DNA of 64,000 bases from Oceanospirillaceae bacterium (GTDB taxonomy: Bacteria > Pseudomonadota > Gammaproteobacteria > Pseudomonadales > Balneatricaceae). A program made the position numbers and the translations under genes. Position 1 is the first letter of the stretch, and each line of letters starts with the position of its first letter. Positions 8,387 through 17,565 of this stretch are shown in pieces. The stretch spans positions 1 to 64,000 of the forward strand of contig JABSRA010000007.1 in NCBI GenBank assembly GCA_013215445.1. The letters run 5' to 3'. The notes under the pieces were generated by a model. It saw nothing but the letters and a program-made list of their open reading frames with translations, had not been told where the DNA came from and made no database searches.

Positions 8387-9313
8387 TTATACCCCGTGCT
8401 TTTGAATAACCTGCCAAAATTTAGTGAGTTTGGCTTCATTGGCATCAAAATATTTAAATATTTTAATGTCCATTTCGATGTCATCTTCCTCCATGGCGGC
8501 GCGGACTAACGTTCCTTGCGCTAGATCATTGGCAATAATGGATAGGGGTAGCCAGGCAACCCCGTAGCCCTCCAATACCATCACTCGTATCGATGTGGTG
8601 ATCGTCGCCTCGTAGACAGGGACAAAAGTCAGGTCAGGATAGTGCTTGTTGATTAAACTGTTCACCGACCAATAGAGCAGCGAGTAGTTGCGGTCTTTGT
8701 TGGTATTGGTTTGCAAATAGGGAATGGGACTCTGGGGGCGATCGGGTAACCACCAAGTGGGTTTTCCCTGCTCATCAGGGCTGACCACTGGCACCAGTCG
8801 CTCGGAGCCAATGCGCAGAGAGGGAAATTTATCCACGTCTATCTTCAAGGCGCTGTTGCTATCCTCGTAGTTGATAAAATAATCCACTTCTCCGGATTCT
8901 AATGCCCGTAAATAGGCGTCAATGCCCATGTAGTCTGAGCGCATGCTGACACTGCCGAGTTTGGAATGGGGTTTCAGCTGTTTGAGCCATGCGGGCATAA
9001 AACTGTGAGACAAAGTGCTGAGAGTAGAAAAACAAATTTTCTCCTGATCTGCACTGTCTTTCGCTCTGATACCATTGCGCACTTGATAGGCGCAGCGCAC
9101 GATGTGCAGTGCCACCGGCTTAAATTCGCGACCCGCCTCTGTCAGGCAGATAGGCTGGCAAGATCGGTCAATCAGCTCAGCGCCTACCCAGTTTTCTAAT
9201 GACTTGATACGACGGCTGAAAGCAGGTTGTGAGACAAAACGCTGCGTCGCTGAGAGCCGAAAATTTCCTGAATTGGATAAACTAATAAAATCTTCTAACC
9301 ATTTCAATTCCAT
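8387..9313 (-). CDS. LysR-family regulator (copy 1, HypT/YjiE-like N-terminus)
   Basis: This 308-residue LysR-type regulator has a helix-turn-helix in residues 1-60 (MELKWLEDFISL, then FVSQPAFSRRIKSLE) and a substrate-binding domain from about 90 to 300. The start MELKWLEDF resembles HypT/YjiE and related regulators. A close paralog lies at 16159-17097 with nearly the same HTH and many shared segments (for example SVR/MRTDYMG-like and GYGVAWLPLS). The two paralogs bracket the amino acid ABC operon and asparaginase gene. This gene is divergent from aapJ, the usual arrangement for a LysR regulator and its target. An amino acid such as aspartate or asparagine is a plausible ligand by context only. 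Confidence 0.85.
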   Translation of the reverse strand: MELKWLEDFISLSNSGNFRLSATQRFVSQPAFSRRIKSLENWVGAELIDRSCQPICLTEAGREFKPVALHIVRCAYQVRNGIRAKDSADQEKICFSTLSTLSHSFMPAWLKQLKPHSKLGSVSMRSDYMGIDAYLRALESGEVDYFINYEDSNSALKIDVDKFPSLRIGSERLVPVVSPDEQGKPTWWLPDRPQSPIPYLQTNTNKDRNYSLLYWSVNSLINKHYPDLTFVPVYEATITTSIRVMVLEGYGVAWLPLSIIANDLAQGTLVRAAMEEDDIEMDIKIFKYFDANEAKLTKFWQVIQKHGV

Positions 9314-9855
9314 ATCGATAAATCCACGCTGCGTCTCTTTCTTGGTTGTTTTAGTGTTACATAATTAATTGATGTGTTTATTGCATTACTAATCTCGATA
9401 ACGGTATTAGACCGCCAATGTTAGCCGCCGTAGTATTCAATCATCTCAGCCCCTATACTTTACCCTGAGATAGTGCATAAAAATTATTAATAGCACCTCT
9501 GTTACTGGTCATGGGCAATAATTGACCTAGAGTTCAGACGCATAGTATAGGGCCTATTTTTCCAGAATAGCATCTAAAAATGTAATGATTTTGTAATATA
9601 TGGCATTTACTATCTAGGCTGTAAAAAGACTACCAGTATTGTTATATATATAATTATAATCAATTAAATATGCTATAAATGGTTATATCAAACTTATCCA
9701 ATGGCGCTTTGAGTTTCTCGTATCAATCGGTCACTGCTAGATTCACCCAGTTTTATATAAAGTGAATTTTTTGGTCCGGTTCGAGCACTCAAAGCACGCA
9801 ACAAACAGAGGAATCCTTGGTGGATACCTTGCTTTAGTAAATATAAGGATGTTCT
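9314..9855. other. Long divergent control region upstream of aapJ
   Basis: This 542-base gap separates the LysR gene from aapJ. The middle (9580-9680) is AT-rich and likely promoter-bearing. Nearer aapJ a nested inverted repeat is visible: GCTTTGAG at 9706-9713 with CTCAAAGC at 9788-9795, enclosing ATTCAC...GTGAAT at about 9740-9768. This could fold as a structured leader RNA. No small gene was recognised. The ribosome binding site AAGGA precedes the aapJ ATG. Confidence 0.4.
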
Positions 9856-10896
9856 ATGAAAATAAGTTCTACGATCTTATCAGTGGCAATAGTCGCTACT
9901 TCCATGGTGGCAGGTGCTAACTTTGCATCGGCTAAATCAACCCTTGAAATTGTTAAAGAACGCGGAAACTTGCGTTGTCAGGTAGGGCCGCCATCACCAG
10001 GCTATTACAATCTTGATTCCGCAGGTAACTGGTATGGATTAGATGTATCGATCTGTCAGGCAGTTGCGGCTGCCGTCTTTGGCGATAAAAGCAAACTGGA
10101 AATTCAATCAGTGAGCTCTCAGGCACGTTTTACTTCGTTGGCTAACGGCGAATCAGATCTGTTATCTCGTACCGCTACTTGGACATTGAGCCGCGATACT
10201 CAGCTGGGATTGGACTTCCTACCACCAAACTTCTATGACGGACAAGGTTTTACAGTTCGCAAAGATAGCGGTATTACCAGTGCCCATCAGCTTAAAGGCG
10301 CTAAGGTATGTGTTACATCAGGTACCACTACTGAACTTAACTTGACCGATTTCAGTCGCTCAAATGACCTTAAAATCAGTAACGTTACTTTCGAGGACTA
10401 CAATGTTCGCGACGATACTTATTTGAACGGTGGTTGTGATGCAGTAACTGGTGATAAGTCATCAATGGCGGCAAACATCGCCTCTTTCCCAACCCCTGCA
10501 GATCACATGATCTTACCTGAGACTCTATCTAAGGAGCCATTGGCTGCTGCAGTACGTCACGGTGATAACCAGTGGGCTGATATAGTACGTTGGAGTGTAT
10601 TTGCTTTGATCAATGCCGAGGAGCTAGGTATTACTCAGGCAAATGTTGAAGATATGCGTGCTAACTCTAAAAACCCGAACATTCGTCGTATGCTTGGCGC
10701 TGAGGGAGAGTTACACAAGGGCTTAGGTTTAGAGAAAGACTGGGCTTACAATATCATCAAGGCCGTTGGTAACTACGGTGAAATCTATGAGACATACATG
10801 GGTCATGGTGAGTTGGGCATAGGCATTGATCGTGCTGGCTCTCTCAATGCACTCTGGACTGATGGTGGTTTGATGTACTCTCCACCAATGCGTTAA
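9856..10896 (+). CDS. aapJ: Amino acid ABC transporter substrate-binding protein (AapJ/BztA type)
   Basis: This 346-residue periplasmic protein binds polar amino acids for import. The signal peptide ends near NFASA at residues 22-26. The mature protein has the AapJ/BztA hallmarks ERGNLRCQVG, GFSV-like GLDVSICQAVAAAVFGD, SRTATWTLSRDTQ and EGELHKGLGL, plus the C-terminal phrase NALWTDGGLMYSPP. The family takes up glutamate, glutamine, aspartate and asparagine in rhizobia and Rhodobacter. A strong terminator follows the gene, then the two permease genes and the ATPase gene. The terminator would give more binding protein than membrane components. The asparaginase gene downstream fits use of asparagine. 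Confidence 0.92.
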   Translation: MKISSTILSVAIVATSMVAGANFASAKSTLEIVKERGNLRCQVGPPSPGYYNLDSAGNWYGLDVSICQAVAAAVFGDKSKLEIQSVSSQARFTSLANGESDLLSRTATWTLSRDTQLGLDFLPPNFYDGQGFTVRKDSGITSAHQLKGAKVCVTSGTTTELNLTDFSRSNDLKISNVTFEDYNVRDDTYLNGGCDAVTGDKSSMAANIASFPTPADHMILPETLSKEPLAAAVRHGDNQWADIVRWSVFALINAEELGITQANVEDMRANSKNPNIRRMLGAEGELHKGLGLEKDWAYNIIKAVGNYGEIYETYMGHGELGIGIDRAGSLNALWTDGGLMYSPPMR

Positions 10897-10909
10897 AACT
10901 GGCTAGATG

Positions 10910-10935
10910 GAGGTCGTGAAACGGCCTCTTTTTTT
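10910..10935 (+). terminator. Rho-independent terminator after aapJ
   Basis: An 8-bp stem (GAGGTCGT pairing with ACGGCCTC, one G-T pair) closes on a GAA loop and is followed by seven T residues. It lies 14 bases after the aapJ stop. Because the permease genes continue on the same strand, it probably acts as a leaky terminator that lowers their expression relative to the binding protein. Confidence 0.8.
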
Positions 10936-11030
10936 GTTGTTTTTGTTATCTGAAATAGGTTAAAGAAACAACAAATCGCCAGCTAGATGCCTCGGTAAGC
11001 GAGAAAAGTAAGCTTCAAATTTACCGGGTT

Positions 11031-11071
11031 CGCCTCGAAGAGAGAGCTTTAATTTATCTCTCTTTGAGGCG
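11031..11071 (+). repeat. 15-bp stem-loop in the aapJ-aapQ gap
   Basis: CGCCTCGAAGAGAGA (11031-11045) pairs with TCTCTCTTTGAGGCG (11057-11071), with one G-T pair and an 11-base loop. There is no T-run after it (ATAAATTTTATT follows), so an RNA stability or processing element is as likely as a terminator. Confidence 0.6.
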
Positions 11072-11258
11072 ATAAATTTTATTGCCAATCCGCTTTCCTG
11101 CAGTAGTCCGTTGCTTTACTTGAATATTACTGGCAGTATAAAATTTATCAAATATTAAAATTCAGTTCAGCTTCTGTTTAGGACACAGAATCTATTCCTG
11201 AAGATTCAGGCCGAGAAGCACCTCTCGTCCCCCTTAAACAATAGTTATGGGAGTGACT

Positions 11259-12476
11259 ATGGCTAAAAACGCTGAAATAGACATTAACCAAAGAGCCAGA
11301 CCCGTTGAAAAATTTAATTTTTTTCAAGATCAGCGAGTTCGGTCAGCTTTTTATCAAATTATAACGTTAGCAATAGTGGGCTGGTTAGGCTGGTATCTGT
11401 TCACTAACACCACAGAAAACCTAGCAGCGCGCGGCATGAGCACGGGTTTTAGCTTTCTCGGAAGTGCCGCTGGCTTTGATACCGATTTTAAATTAATCGA
11501 GTACACCCCGGGGATAGGAACCTACGGTGATATCTTTATCATCGGCGCCCTCAATACTTTATTCATTTCTTTCTTGGCGATCGTCGTCTCTACCTTCTTC
11601 GGCTTTATACTGGGCGTCATGCGCCTGTCGGATAATTGGCTGGTTTCTAAAGTAACCTTGGCCTACATCGAAATATTCCGAAATATTCCGCTTCTTATCC
11701 AGATTGTCTTTTGGTACATCGGTGTATTCAGTTTATTACCGATGGTGCGAAAAACGATCGACATCTCCTTCGGTTCAGAAATGGTGTTGCTCAATAACCG
11801 TGGACTCTATATGGCGACACCTGTTTACGGTGAGTTATTTTGGGTGACAGCTGTCGCAATGGTCGTTGCCGTGATTGCAGTGTTTTTGATGCGTCGTAAA
11901 GCGCACAAGTTACAAGACGAGTCTGGTGAACAGACCCCGATACTGTTGCGCTCGCTATTAATATTAACCGTGTTACCCGGCATTGCCTTTGCCTTAACTG
12001 GAACTCCATTGACTTGGGATATGCCCGTTTTAGAAGGCTTTAACTTTGTTGGCGGAACTACTTTGCCCCCGTCTTTCTTAGCGTTATTACTCGCGCTGAG
12101 TATTTATCACTCAGCACAGATTGCAGAGAGTGTGCGCGCCGGTATTTTATCGGTGAATCGTGGTCAACACGATGCAGCGATGGCGATCGGTCTTAAACCC
12201 GGCCGAGTGATGGCCCTGGTAATTATCCCGCAGGCGATGCCCGCGATAGTGCCACCCATGATCAGTCAGTGGATGAATACCGTGAAGAACTCTTCGCTCG
12301 CCATTGCGATCGGTTATGCGGACATCGTCTCGCTGTTTATGCAAACCGGACTTAATCAAGCGGGGCATGCGGTGGAAATGGTTGGTATGACCATGGCTTT
12401 CTATATGTTTATCAGTTTATCAATCTCCTGGCTGCTAAATATCTACAATAAACGTGTGCAACTGGTGGAGCGCTAA
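11259..12476 (+). CDS. aapQ: Amino acid ABC transporter permease (AapQ/BztB type)
   Basis: This is an inner-membrane permease of 405 residues, longer than ordinary HisM-type permeases, as expected for AapQ/BztB. Two ATGs are possible. The one at 11259 (MAKNAEIDIN) has GGGAG five bases upstream, so it is preferred over the ATG at 11247. The N-terminal half holds extra helices and a large insert. The C-terminal half carries the coupling EAA loop AESVRAGILSVNRGQHDAAMAIGL. Its stop is two bases from the GTG start of aapM. With aapM it forms the channel for polar amino acids delivered by AapJ. Confidence 0.9.
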   Translation: MAKNAEIDINQRARPVEKFNFFQDQRVRSAFYQIITLAIVGWLGWYLFTNTTENLAARGMSTGFSFLGSAAGFDTDFKLIEYTPGIGTYGDIFIIGALNTLFISFLAIVVSTFFGFILGVMRLSDNWLVSKVTLAYIEIFRNIPLLIQIVFWYIGVFSLLPMVRKTIDISFGSEMVLLNNRGLYMATPVYGELFWVTAVAMVVAVIAVFLMRRKAHKLQDESGEQTPILLRSLLILTVLPGIAFALTGTPLTWDMPVLEGFNFVGGTTLPPSFLALLLALSIYHSAQIAESVRAGILSVNRGQHDAAMAIGLKPGRVMALVIIPQAMPAIVPPMISQWMNTVKNSSLAIAIGYADIVSLFMQTGLNQAGHAVEMVGMTMAFYMFISLSISWLLNIYNKRVQLVER

Positions 12477-12478
12477 CT

Positions 12479-13807
12479 GTGGCTATTATTACTTTAACTA
12501 AAACCCCGACCCGGCCCGCGCCGCTGTCGGAAACCAGTATGCTGGGTTGGATGCGCAAAAGCTTGTTCAGTTCGTGGTTTAATGGTGCATTGACAATTTT
12601 CACCCTCTATATTATTTACATTACCCTCCAAGGGGTCTACATATGGGGTTTTGCCGATGCAACTTTCGTCGCTGACAACCGTCGTGCCTGCTATGACATT
12701 AGTCTGACGGGGGCCTGTTGGGCGGGTGTCATCGACTGGATGGATAATATTTTCTACGGTCGCTACCCTCGGGAGGATATTTGGCGGATCGATTTAGGTG
12801 GATTGCTGTTAATCTTGTGGATGGCACCGATGTGGATGCGCAAGGTCAAAGGAAAAATTTGGATAGGCGTCACTGTCGTCACCTTTTATCCTTTCTTAGC
12901 AGGCTATTTGTTTGCCGGTGGAGATAAGGGACTGTTTATGCAGTTGATGATCGCTGCAGCATTGGTCGCACTGCCCGCCAACGTGATAAATATGTTGCTT
13001 GGATTATTCAAAGATCAGAGTCTGGGCCAGGTATTACAAGGCTTTGTGGCAAAGTTCTCCAGAGATGAGAAGGTGCAGCGTAATTTGCTGTTGGCTGTCG
13101 TGGCGCTGAGTTTAGTGATTGCCTTTGTGCTGCAATCCCAATGGCAGGAAGTGGCCGTGAGCTGGACTAAGTGGGGAGGGTTATTTTTAACCTTGGCTAT
13201 CGCCGGCATCGGTATTGCCTGTTCACTGCCGGGAGGCATTCTCTTGGCGCTCGGGCGACGCAGTAAATTACCAATAATACGGATACTCAGTACTGGTTTT
13301 ATTGAAATATTCCGCTCGGTGCCACTGATCACTGTGTTGTTTATGGCAACCACCATGTTTCCACTGTTTATGCCGGAAGGTTTCGTCTTAAACAAGCTGA
13401 CTCAGGTGATTATCGCCGTCTGTCTGTTCAACGCTTGTTACATGGCAGAAACCGTGCGTGCAGGTTTGCAGGCCATTCCTAAGGGGCAGTACGAGGGGGC
13501 CCATACCATAGGTTTGGGTTACTGGGGCACGATGGGGTTCGTTATCATGCCACAGGCACTGAAATATATGATCCCCAATATCGTCGGCAATTTCATTGGT
13601 CTACTCAAAGATACCACCTTAGTTTCAATTATTGGCCTATTTGACCTCCTTGGAATGTTGCGCTCTATCTCCAAAGACGTTCCATGGCTTGGTCTGCATA
13701 AAGAACCGCTGATTTTTGGCGCGATAGTATTCTTTATCTTCTGTTTCTCAATGTCTAAGTACAGTCGGCATTTGGAGGCAAAATTAGAAACAAGTAACAA
13801 AAACTAA
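12479..13807 (+). CDS. aapM: Amino acid ABC transporter permease (AapM/BztC type)
   Basis: This 442-residue inner-membrane protein is the second permease of the importer. It starts with GTG at 12479, with GGAG eight bases upstream inside the end of aapQ. About eight hydrophobic segments are visible. The EAA loop reads AETVRAGLQAIPKGQYEGAHTIGL and is followed by VIMPQALKYMIPNIVGNFI, typical of polar amino acid permeases. The long N-terminal half, with a periplasmic segment rich in Cys and Asp (RRACYDISLTGACWAGVIDW), is the BztC/AapM hallmark. Confidence 0.9.
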   Translation: MAIITLTKTPTRPAPLSETSMLGWMRKSLFSSWFNGALTIFTLYIIYITLQGVYIWGFADATFVADNRRACYDISLTGACWAGVIDWMDNIFYGRYPREDIWRIDLGGLLLILWMAPMWMRKVKGKIWIGVTVVTFYPFLAGYLFAGGDKGLFMQLMIAAALVALPANVINMLLGLFKDQSLGQVLQGFVAKFSRDEKVQRNLLLAVVALSLVIAFVLQSQWQEVAVSWTKWGGLFLTLAIAGIGIACSLPGGILLALGRRSKLPIIRILSTGFIEIFRSVPLITVLFMATTMFPLFMPEGFVLNKLTQVIIAVCLFNACYMAETVRAGLQAIPKGQYEGAHTIGLGYWGTMGFVIMPQALKYMIPNIVGNFIGLLKDTTLVSIIGLFDLLGMLRSISKDVPWLGLHKEPLIFGAIVFFIFCFSMSKYSRHLEAKLETSNKN

Positions 13808-13834
13808 AAATTTGCAGCCACTGGCAACATGAAG

Positions 13835-13873
13835 CCTCAGCATAACGTCACGAGCGAAATAGTTATGCAGAGG
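13835..13873 (+). repeat. Stem-loop between aapM and aapP
   Basis: CCTC-A-GCATAAC pairs with GTTATGC-A-GAGG, an 11-bp stem interrupted by one A-A mismatch, with a 15-base loop. It sits in the only other sizeable gap of the operon and may tune or protect the ATPase part of the mRNA. Confidence 0.5.
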
Positions 13874-13907
13874 TCTCAACATACAATATTTTTACAGGAT
13901 AGATAGT

Positions 13908-14696
13908 ATGACAGACACTACAGCAGCAACGCAGACCAAGGGCCAATTGTCCTCGGCGGCATCTAGCGAAGTAATTATTGAAATTAACCAAATGAATAAG
14001 TGGTATGGCGACTTCCACGTTCTCAGAGACATAAATTTAACCTTGCACAAAGGCGAGCGTATTGTCATTTGCGGGCCTTCAGGTTCAGGTAAATCTACCT
14101 TGATTCGCTGTATCAATGCCCTTGAAGAGCACCAGGAAGGTGACATCCTTGTCGATGGTATTTTGCTGGGAGAAAATCTGAAAAATTTGGACCACATCCG
14201 TACAGAAGTAGGGATGGTATTTCAGAATTTCAACCTCTTTCCGCACCTCACCATATTGGAGAACCTAACGTTAGGTCCAATCTGGGTGCGTAAAATGTCC
14301 AAGGCGGATGCGATTGAAAATGCCATGGACTATCTGAAGCGGGTGAAAATACCAGAGCAGGCCAATAAGTATCCGGGACAACTATCCGGCGGACAGCAGC
14401 AGCGTGTTGCGATTGCCCGCTCATTGTGCATGAGTCCTAAGATCATGTTGTTCGACGAGCCAACCTCAGCGTTGGATCCAGAAATGATCAAGGAAGTACT
14501 GGATGTAATGATAGAGCTGGCAGATACCGGCATGTCGATGATCGTTGTGACGCACGAAATGGCCTTCGCCAAGACGATTGCCGACCGGGTTATTTTCATG
14601 GATGAGGGTGATATCGTCGAGGAGAATGAACCCAACGCCTTCTTTGAAAATCCACAGCATGCGCGCACCCAGTTATTTCTTAGCCAAATACTGTAG
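13908..14696 (+). CDS. aapP: Amino acid ABC transporter ATP-binding protein (AapP/BztD/GlnQ type)
   Basis: This 262-residue ATPase energises the AapQM permease. It has Walker [10 protein letters not shown], the Q-loop [12 protein letters not shown], signature LSGGQQQR and Walker [14 protein letters not shown], and it ends with the GlnQ-type sequence [18 protein letters not shown]. The extra N-terminal 25 residues, rich in Thr, Ala and Ser, are as expected for AapP. It is separated from aapM by 100 bases containing a hairpin, and a ribosome binding site (AGGATAG) precedes the ATG. It is the last transporter gene. Confidence 0.93.
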   Translation: MTDTTAATQTKGQLSSAASSEVIIEINQMNKWYGDFHVLRDINLTLHKGERIVICGPSGSGKSTLIRCINALEEHQEGDILVDGILLGENLKNLDHIRTEVGMVFQNFNLFPHLTILENLTLGPIWVRKMSKADAIENAMDYLKRVKIPEQANKYPGQLSGGQQQRVAIARSLCMSPKIMLFDEPTSALDPEMIKEVLDVMIELADTGMSMIVVTHEMAFAKTIADRVIFMDEGDIVEENEPNAFFENPQHARTQLFLSQIL

Positions 14697-15080
14697 CGCA
14701 AGTCTTACCAACAATGCGACGAGCAGTTTGTTAGTTACCCTACACTGGCTTCCTATGAAGCTGGTGGCTGCTCGATTTAGCTCCCTTCAATAGAGATGAG
14801 TTAGGCACCTTAATCATCAGGGTTTGTTTTCCCGCCCCCTGGGCCGTGAACTTGTTACTCGCCAATGTTATTGGCACTATCCAGCGTCACCCTCTGTCAG
14901 TTTTCCGCTTAGCCAGTTGTGCTTAGATCTTGTGTCTCTTAGTGGCGATTAGCTATCGGCTACGAAGGCGGGCCGACTAGCTCATAGTTTTTTTGCAACA
15001 CATCTGTCAATTTTGGTATTGGACGAGGGGCCAACAGCAGCCTAGGCTAAAGCTCTTTTTATCGACTTGGAATTAGGCTG
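14697..15080 (+). other. aapP-asparaginase intergenic region
   Basis: This 384-base gap lies between the transporter ATPase and the asparaginase gene. CGAGCAG near 14718 and CTGCTCG near 14767 form a long-loop inverted repeat. No T-run terminator and no gene were seen. Whether asparaginase has its own promoter cannot be told by eye. Confidence 0.35.
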
Positions 15081-16085
15081 ATGTCTCTCGCTATGTTTGT
15101 TGAAGTTACCCGCAATAATCTCGTTGAAAGTGCCCACTATGGTGCCGCAGCTGTCTGTAATCAGCGTGGAGAGCTATTGCACAGTTGGGGCGATGTGAAC
15201 CAGCTGATGTTTCCTCGCTCATCGATTAAACCGCTGCTTGCCATCCCCATGATCGAACAGGGGGCGAATATTCACTATCAAATGAACGAGCGCGAAATTA
15301 CCTTAAGTTGTGCCTCACATCAGGGAGAGAAAATCCATACTGAGGTGCTGAGCAGCTGGTTGCAGCGCCTGGGATTAAGCGAAGAGCATTTGGATTGTGG
15401 TTGCGCTTGGCCAGAAGATGATAAAAATGCCAGAGAGTTGGTTGCCAATGGGCAAGCAGGGTCGCGTTTACATCATAACTGCTCGGGTAAGCATCTAGGC
15501 TTTTTAACGACAGCTATGCATCTCAACGAGCCGCTAAATAACTATTGTGACTTGGACCATCCTGTGCAGCGCAGGGGGTTAAAAGTAGTGTCGGAATTAG
15601 CTGGTTTTGATCTTAACAGTGTCAGTATTGGTATCGATGGCTGTGGTTTTCCCGCACCATCGATGCCGTTAGTGGCTTTAGCGCGCACAGCGGCTCAGTT
15701 GGCTGATCCTAGCCATTTAACGGCTAAACGTGCTGCCGCGATAGCGACCATTAATCATGCTATCAGTGAATGCCCGCTTTATCTGGCGGGTAGCAACACC
15801 TTAGCCACTGACTTAAATCGAGTCACTGGGGGGGCTGTATTGGCTAAGACGGGTGCCGAGGGGGTTTTCATCGCCTGGTTGCCGCAGCGAGGATTGGGTA
15901 TCGCCCTGAAAATTGCAGATGGCAGCGCCCGTGCCAGAACGGTTGCATTACTGGCGATACTGTTACACTTAAAAGTGTTGAGCAAGGCTGAACAGTTTGC
16001 ACTGCGCCATTATATAGCGCCAGTCTTGACTAATTCTCAGGGAATCGCCGTCGGGGGAATTCGTGCGGCGCAGTCGTGGCTGTGA
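15081..16085 (+). CDS. L-asparaginase, Rhizobium etli type (Asparaginase_II, PF06089)
   Basis: This 334-residue enzyme should hydrolyse L-asparagine to aspartate and ammonia. It belongs to the metal-containing family typified by R. etli ReAV, not to the E. coli AnsA/AnsB family. The catalytic SSxK motif is RSSIKP at residues 46-51. S79 matches the second catalytic serine, and zinc-ligand equivalents are C134 and K137 (CSGKH) and C188 (DGCGFP). These are all one residue earlier than the ReAV numbering I recall (48, 51, 80, 135, 138, 189). K256 in KTGAEG is the likely second lysine. There is no signal peptide, so it is cytoplasmic. Its place after an AapJQMP importer points to import and deamidation of asparagine. 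Confidence 0.9.
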   Translation: MSLAMFVEVTRNNLVESAHYGAAAVCNQRGELLHSWGDVNQLMFPRSSIKPLLAIPMIEQGANIHYQMNEREITLSCASHQGEKIHTEVLSSWLQRLGLSEEHLDCGCAWPEDDKNARELVANGQAGSRLHHNCSGKHLGFLTTAMHLNEPLNNYCDLDHPVQRRGLKVVSELAGFDLNSVSIGIDGCGFPAPSMPLVALARTAAQLADPSHLTAKRAAAIATINHAISECPLYLAGSNTLATDLNRVTGGAVLAKTGAEGVFIAWLPQRGLGIALKIADGSARARTVALLAILLHLKVLSKAEQFALRHYIAPVLTNSQGIAVGGIRAAQSWL

Positions 16086-16092
16086 TTTATAA

Positions 16093-16130
16093 GGAAGTTG
16101 CGAATAAATCCTCAGATGTTCGCAGCTTCC
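16093..16130. terminator. Stem-loop between asparaginase and convergent LysR gene
   Basis: GGAAGTTGCGAA (16093-16104) pairs with TTCGCAGCTTCC (16119-16130), a 12-bp stem with one G-T pair and a 14-base loop. It lies eight bases after the asparaginase stop, between convergent genes, and may block read-through both ways. There is no long T-run. Confidence 0.55.
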
Positions 16131-16158
16131 CTAAACTGAGCAGCTGCGAATAGAATTG

Positions 16159-17097
16159 CTAGTGGTGAGGTTCTGCGTAATGCGTGCTCAGCGCCTGCCA
16201 GTATTGTTGTAGTTTCGCGCTCTGATTACCGGCACTTTTGGATATTTTAATATCGACATCAATATCACTATTGGTATCGGCTGCCCGCACCAGTTTACCG
16301 CATTCAAGGTCATCGCGGATCAGTGATAGTGGTAACCATGCAACCCCAAATCCTTGTAATGCCATCGCTTTGATGGCGCTTAAAGACGAAGACTCATAGA
16401 CAGCACTAAAAGTCAGTTCAGCATACTGGGTTTGTATATGATGGCCCACAGACCAGTATAGATGAGAGTTGTTTTTATCGGTGTGAGAGTTAGTGCGCAG
16501 ATAGGGGATTGCTGACTGAGGCTTGTCCGGGAGCCACCAACTGGGATTGCCATGTCTATCGGGGCTAACGACAGGCATCAAAACCTCTGTAGCCAATAGT
16601 ATTGAAGGATATTTTACTGGGTCAAGAAGCATTGATTGCGCTTTATCTTGATAGCCGATAAAAAAATCTACCTCCGCTGCATCCAGTGCAGTTAGATAGG
16701 AATCGAGTCCCATATAGTCAGTGCGTACGCTAATAAAATCTAAATCGAAGATGTCACTGTGACGCTTTAGCCAGCAGGGAATAAAATGCAGCGCTAAAGT
16801 ATTGAGTGAAGCAAACTTTATATGCTCACGTCGCGCTAATGATTGCCCGCGAATATCCCTACGTACTTGATAGGCTTGGTGGATGATCGACAGGGCGATA
16901 GGTTTAAAGGTTCGGCCCGACTCTGTCAGCTTCACCGGCTGACAAGATCGATCGATTAAATCAGCACCGATCCAAGCCTCAAGTGACTTTATCCGGCGGC
17001 TAAAAGCGGGTTGAGAGACAAAACGTTGTTCACTAGATACTCTGAAATTACCGGTTGTGGATAAACTGATAAAGTCTTCTAGCCATTTAAGTTCCAT
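16159..17097 (-). CDS. LysR-family regulator (copy 2)
   Basis: This 312-residue LysR regulator is a close paralog of the one at 8387-9313. Both start MELKWLEDFISLS and share FVSQPAFSRRIKSLE, LIDRSCQP and GFGVAWLPLS-like segments. Residues 1-60 form the helix-turn-helix, and about 90-300 the ligand-binding domain. It converges on the asparaginase gene. The duplication and the bracketing of one transport/catabolic unit suggest that both copies act on it, perhaps sensing different amino acids, but this is inference. Confidence 0.85.
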   Translation of the reverse strand: MELKWLEDFISLSTTGNFRVSSEQRFVSQPAFSRRIKSLEAWIGADLIDRSCQPVKLTESGRTFKPIALSIIHQAYQVRRDIRGQSLARREHIKFASLNTLALHFIPCWLKRHSDIFDLDFISVRTDYMGLDSYLTALDAAEVDFFIGYQDKAQSMLLDPVKYPSILLATEVLMPVVSPDRHGNPSWWLPDKPQSAIPYLRTNSHTDKNNSHLYWSVGHHIQTQYAELTFSAVYESSSLSAIKAMALQGFGVAWLPLSLIRDDLECGKLVRAADTNSDIDVDIKISKSAGNQSAKLQQYWQALSTHYAEPHH

Positions 17098-17565
17098 ATT
17101 GGATCACTACTATTTTACCTATGTATCAGTGGGCATCGAAAAAGTTAGGCACCGAATGCGAGCTAAGTGTAATAGCTTTGCGGTGTTCATGCATTAGTTT
17201 AGGCTTGAACTGTAGTCAAAATAACCTTGATCCCCGCCATACTGCATAGAATAAAAACCGCTATTTGAACAGTATCATAAAATTCAAATTTAACAGAGCT
17301 GGATTAGGCGGAACCCAGATTCTTAAGGGTTAAATTTCTGGTATGCCGGGTAAATGGTTTGATCGATGAGAAGCGCTCAATATACACCCTTGCTAAGCGA
17401 ATTCGAGGTACCAGCAAGCTTACTGTGGGGTTCGTGATCCACATTATTTTGGTGGTCATTTAGGTAGCGGATGACGGGTCCGCAGCTTTGACCAGACATG
17501 ATTAATCGCAGATTTTTTAGCCCCACCAAGCCTCACTAGGAGGCTTGATAGACTTTAATGTGGTG
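17098..17565. other. Intergenic region upstream of LysR copy 2
   Basis: These 468 bases contain no convincing gene. A hairpin (CAAGCCTC/GAGGCTTG, 8 bp, loop ACTAG) at 17527-17547 lies downstream of the minus-strand metallophosphoesterase and may help end its transcript. The LysR promoter should lie near 17100-17200. Confidence 0.4.

Larger units (their letters stand above)
10897..11258 (+). other. aapJ-aapQ intergenic region with two strong hairpins
   Basis: This 362-base gap inside the transporter operon holds a terminator at 10910-10935 and a 15-bp hairpin at 11031-11071, both listed separately. No gene is readable. A second promoter may lie at about 11100-11170, which is AT-rich, but no clear boxes were seen. 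Confidence 0.5.

Noticed and set aside
17399-17422. EcoRI, KpnI and HindIII sites in a row, resembling a cloning polylinker
   Set aside because: The spacing and intervening bases do not match a known polylinker, the flanks are ordinary genomic sequence, and chance is likely in intergenic DNA.
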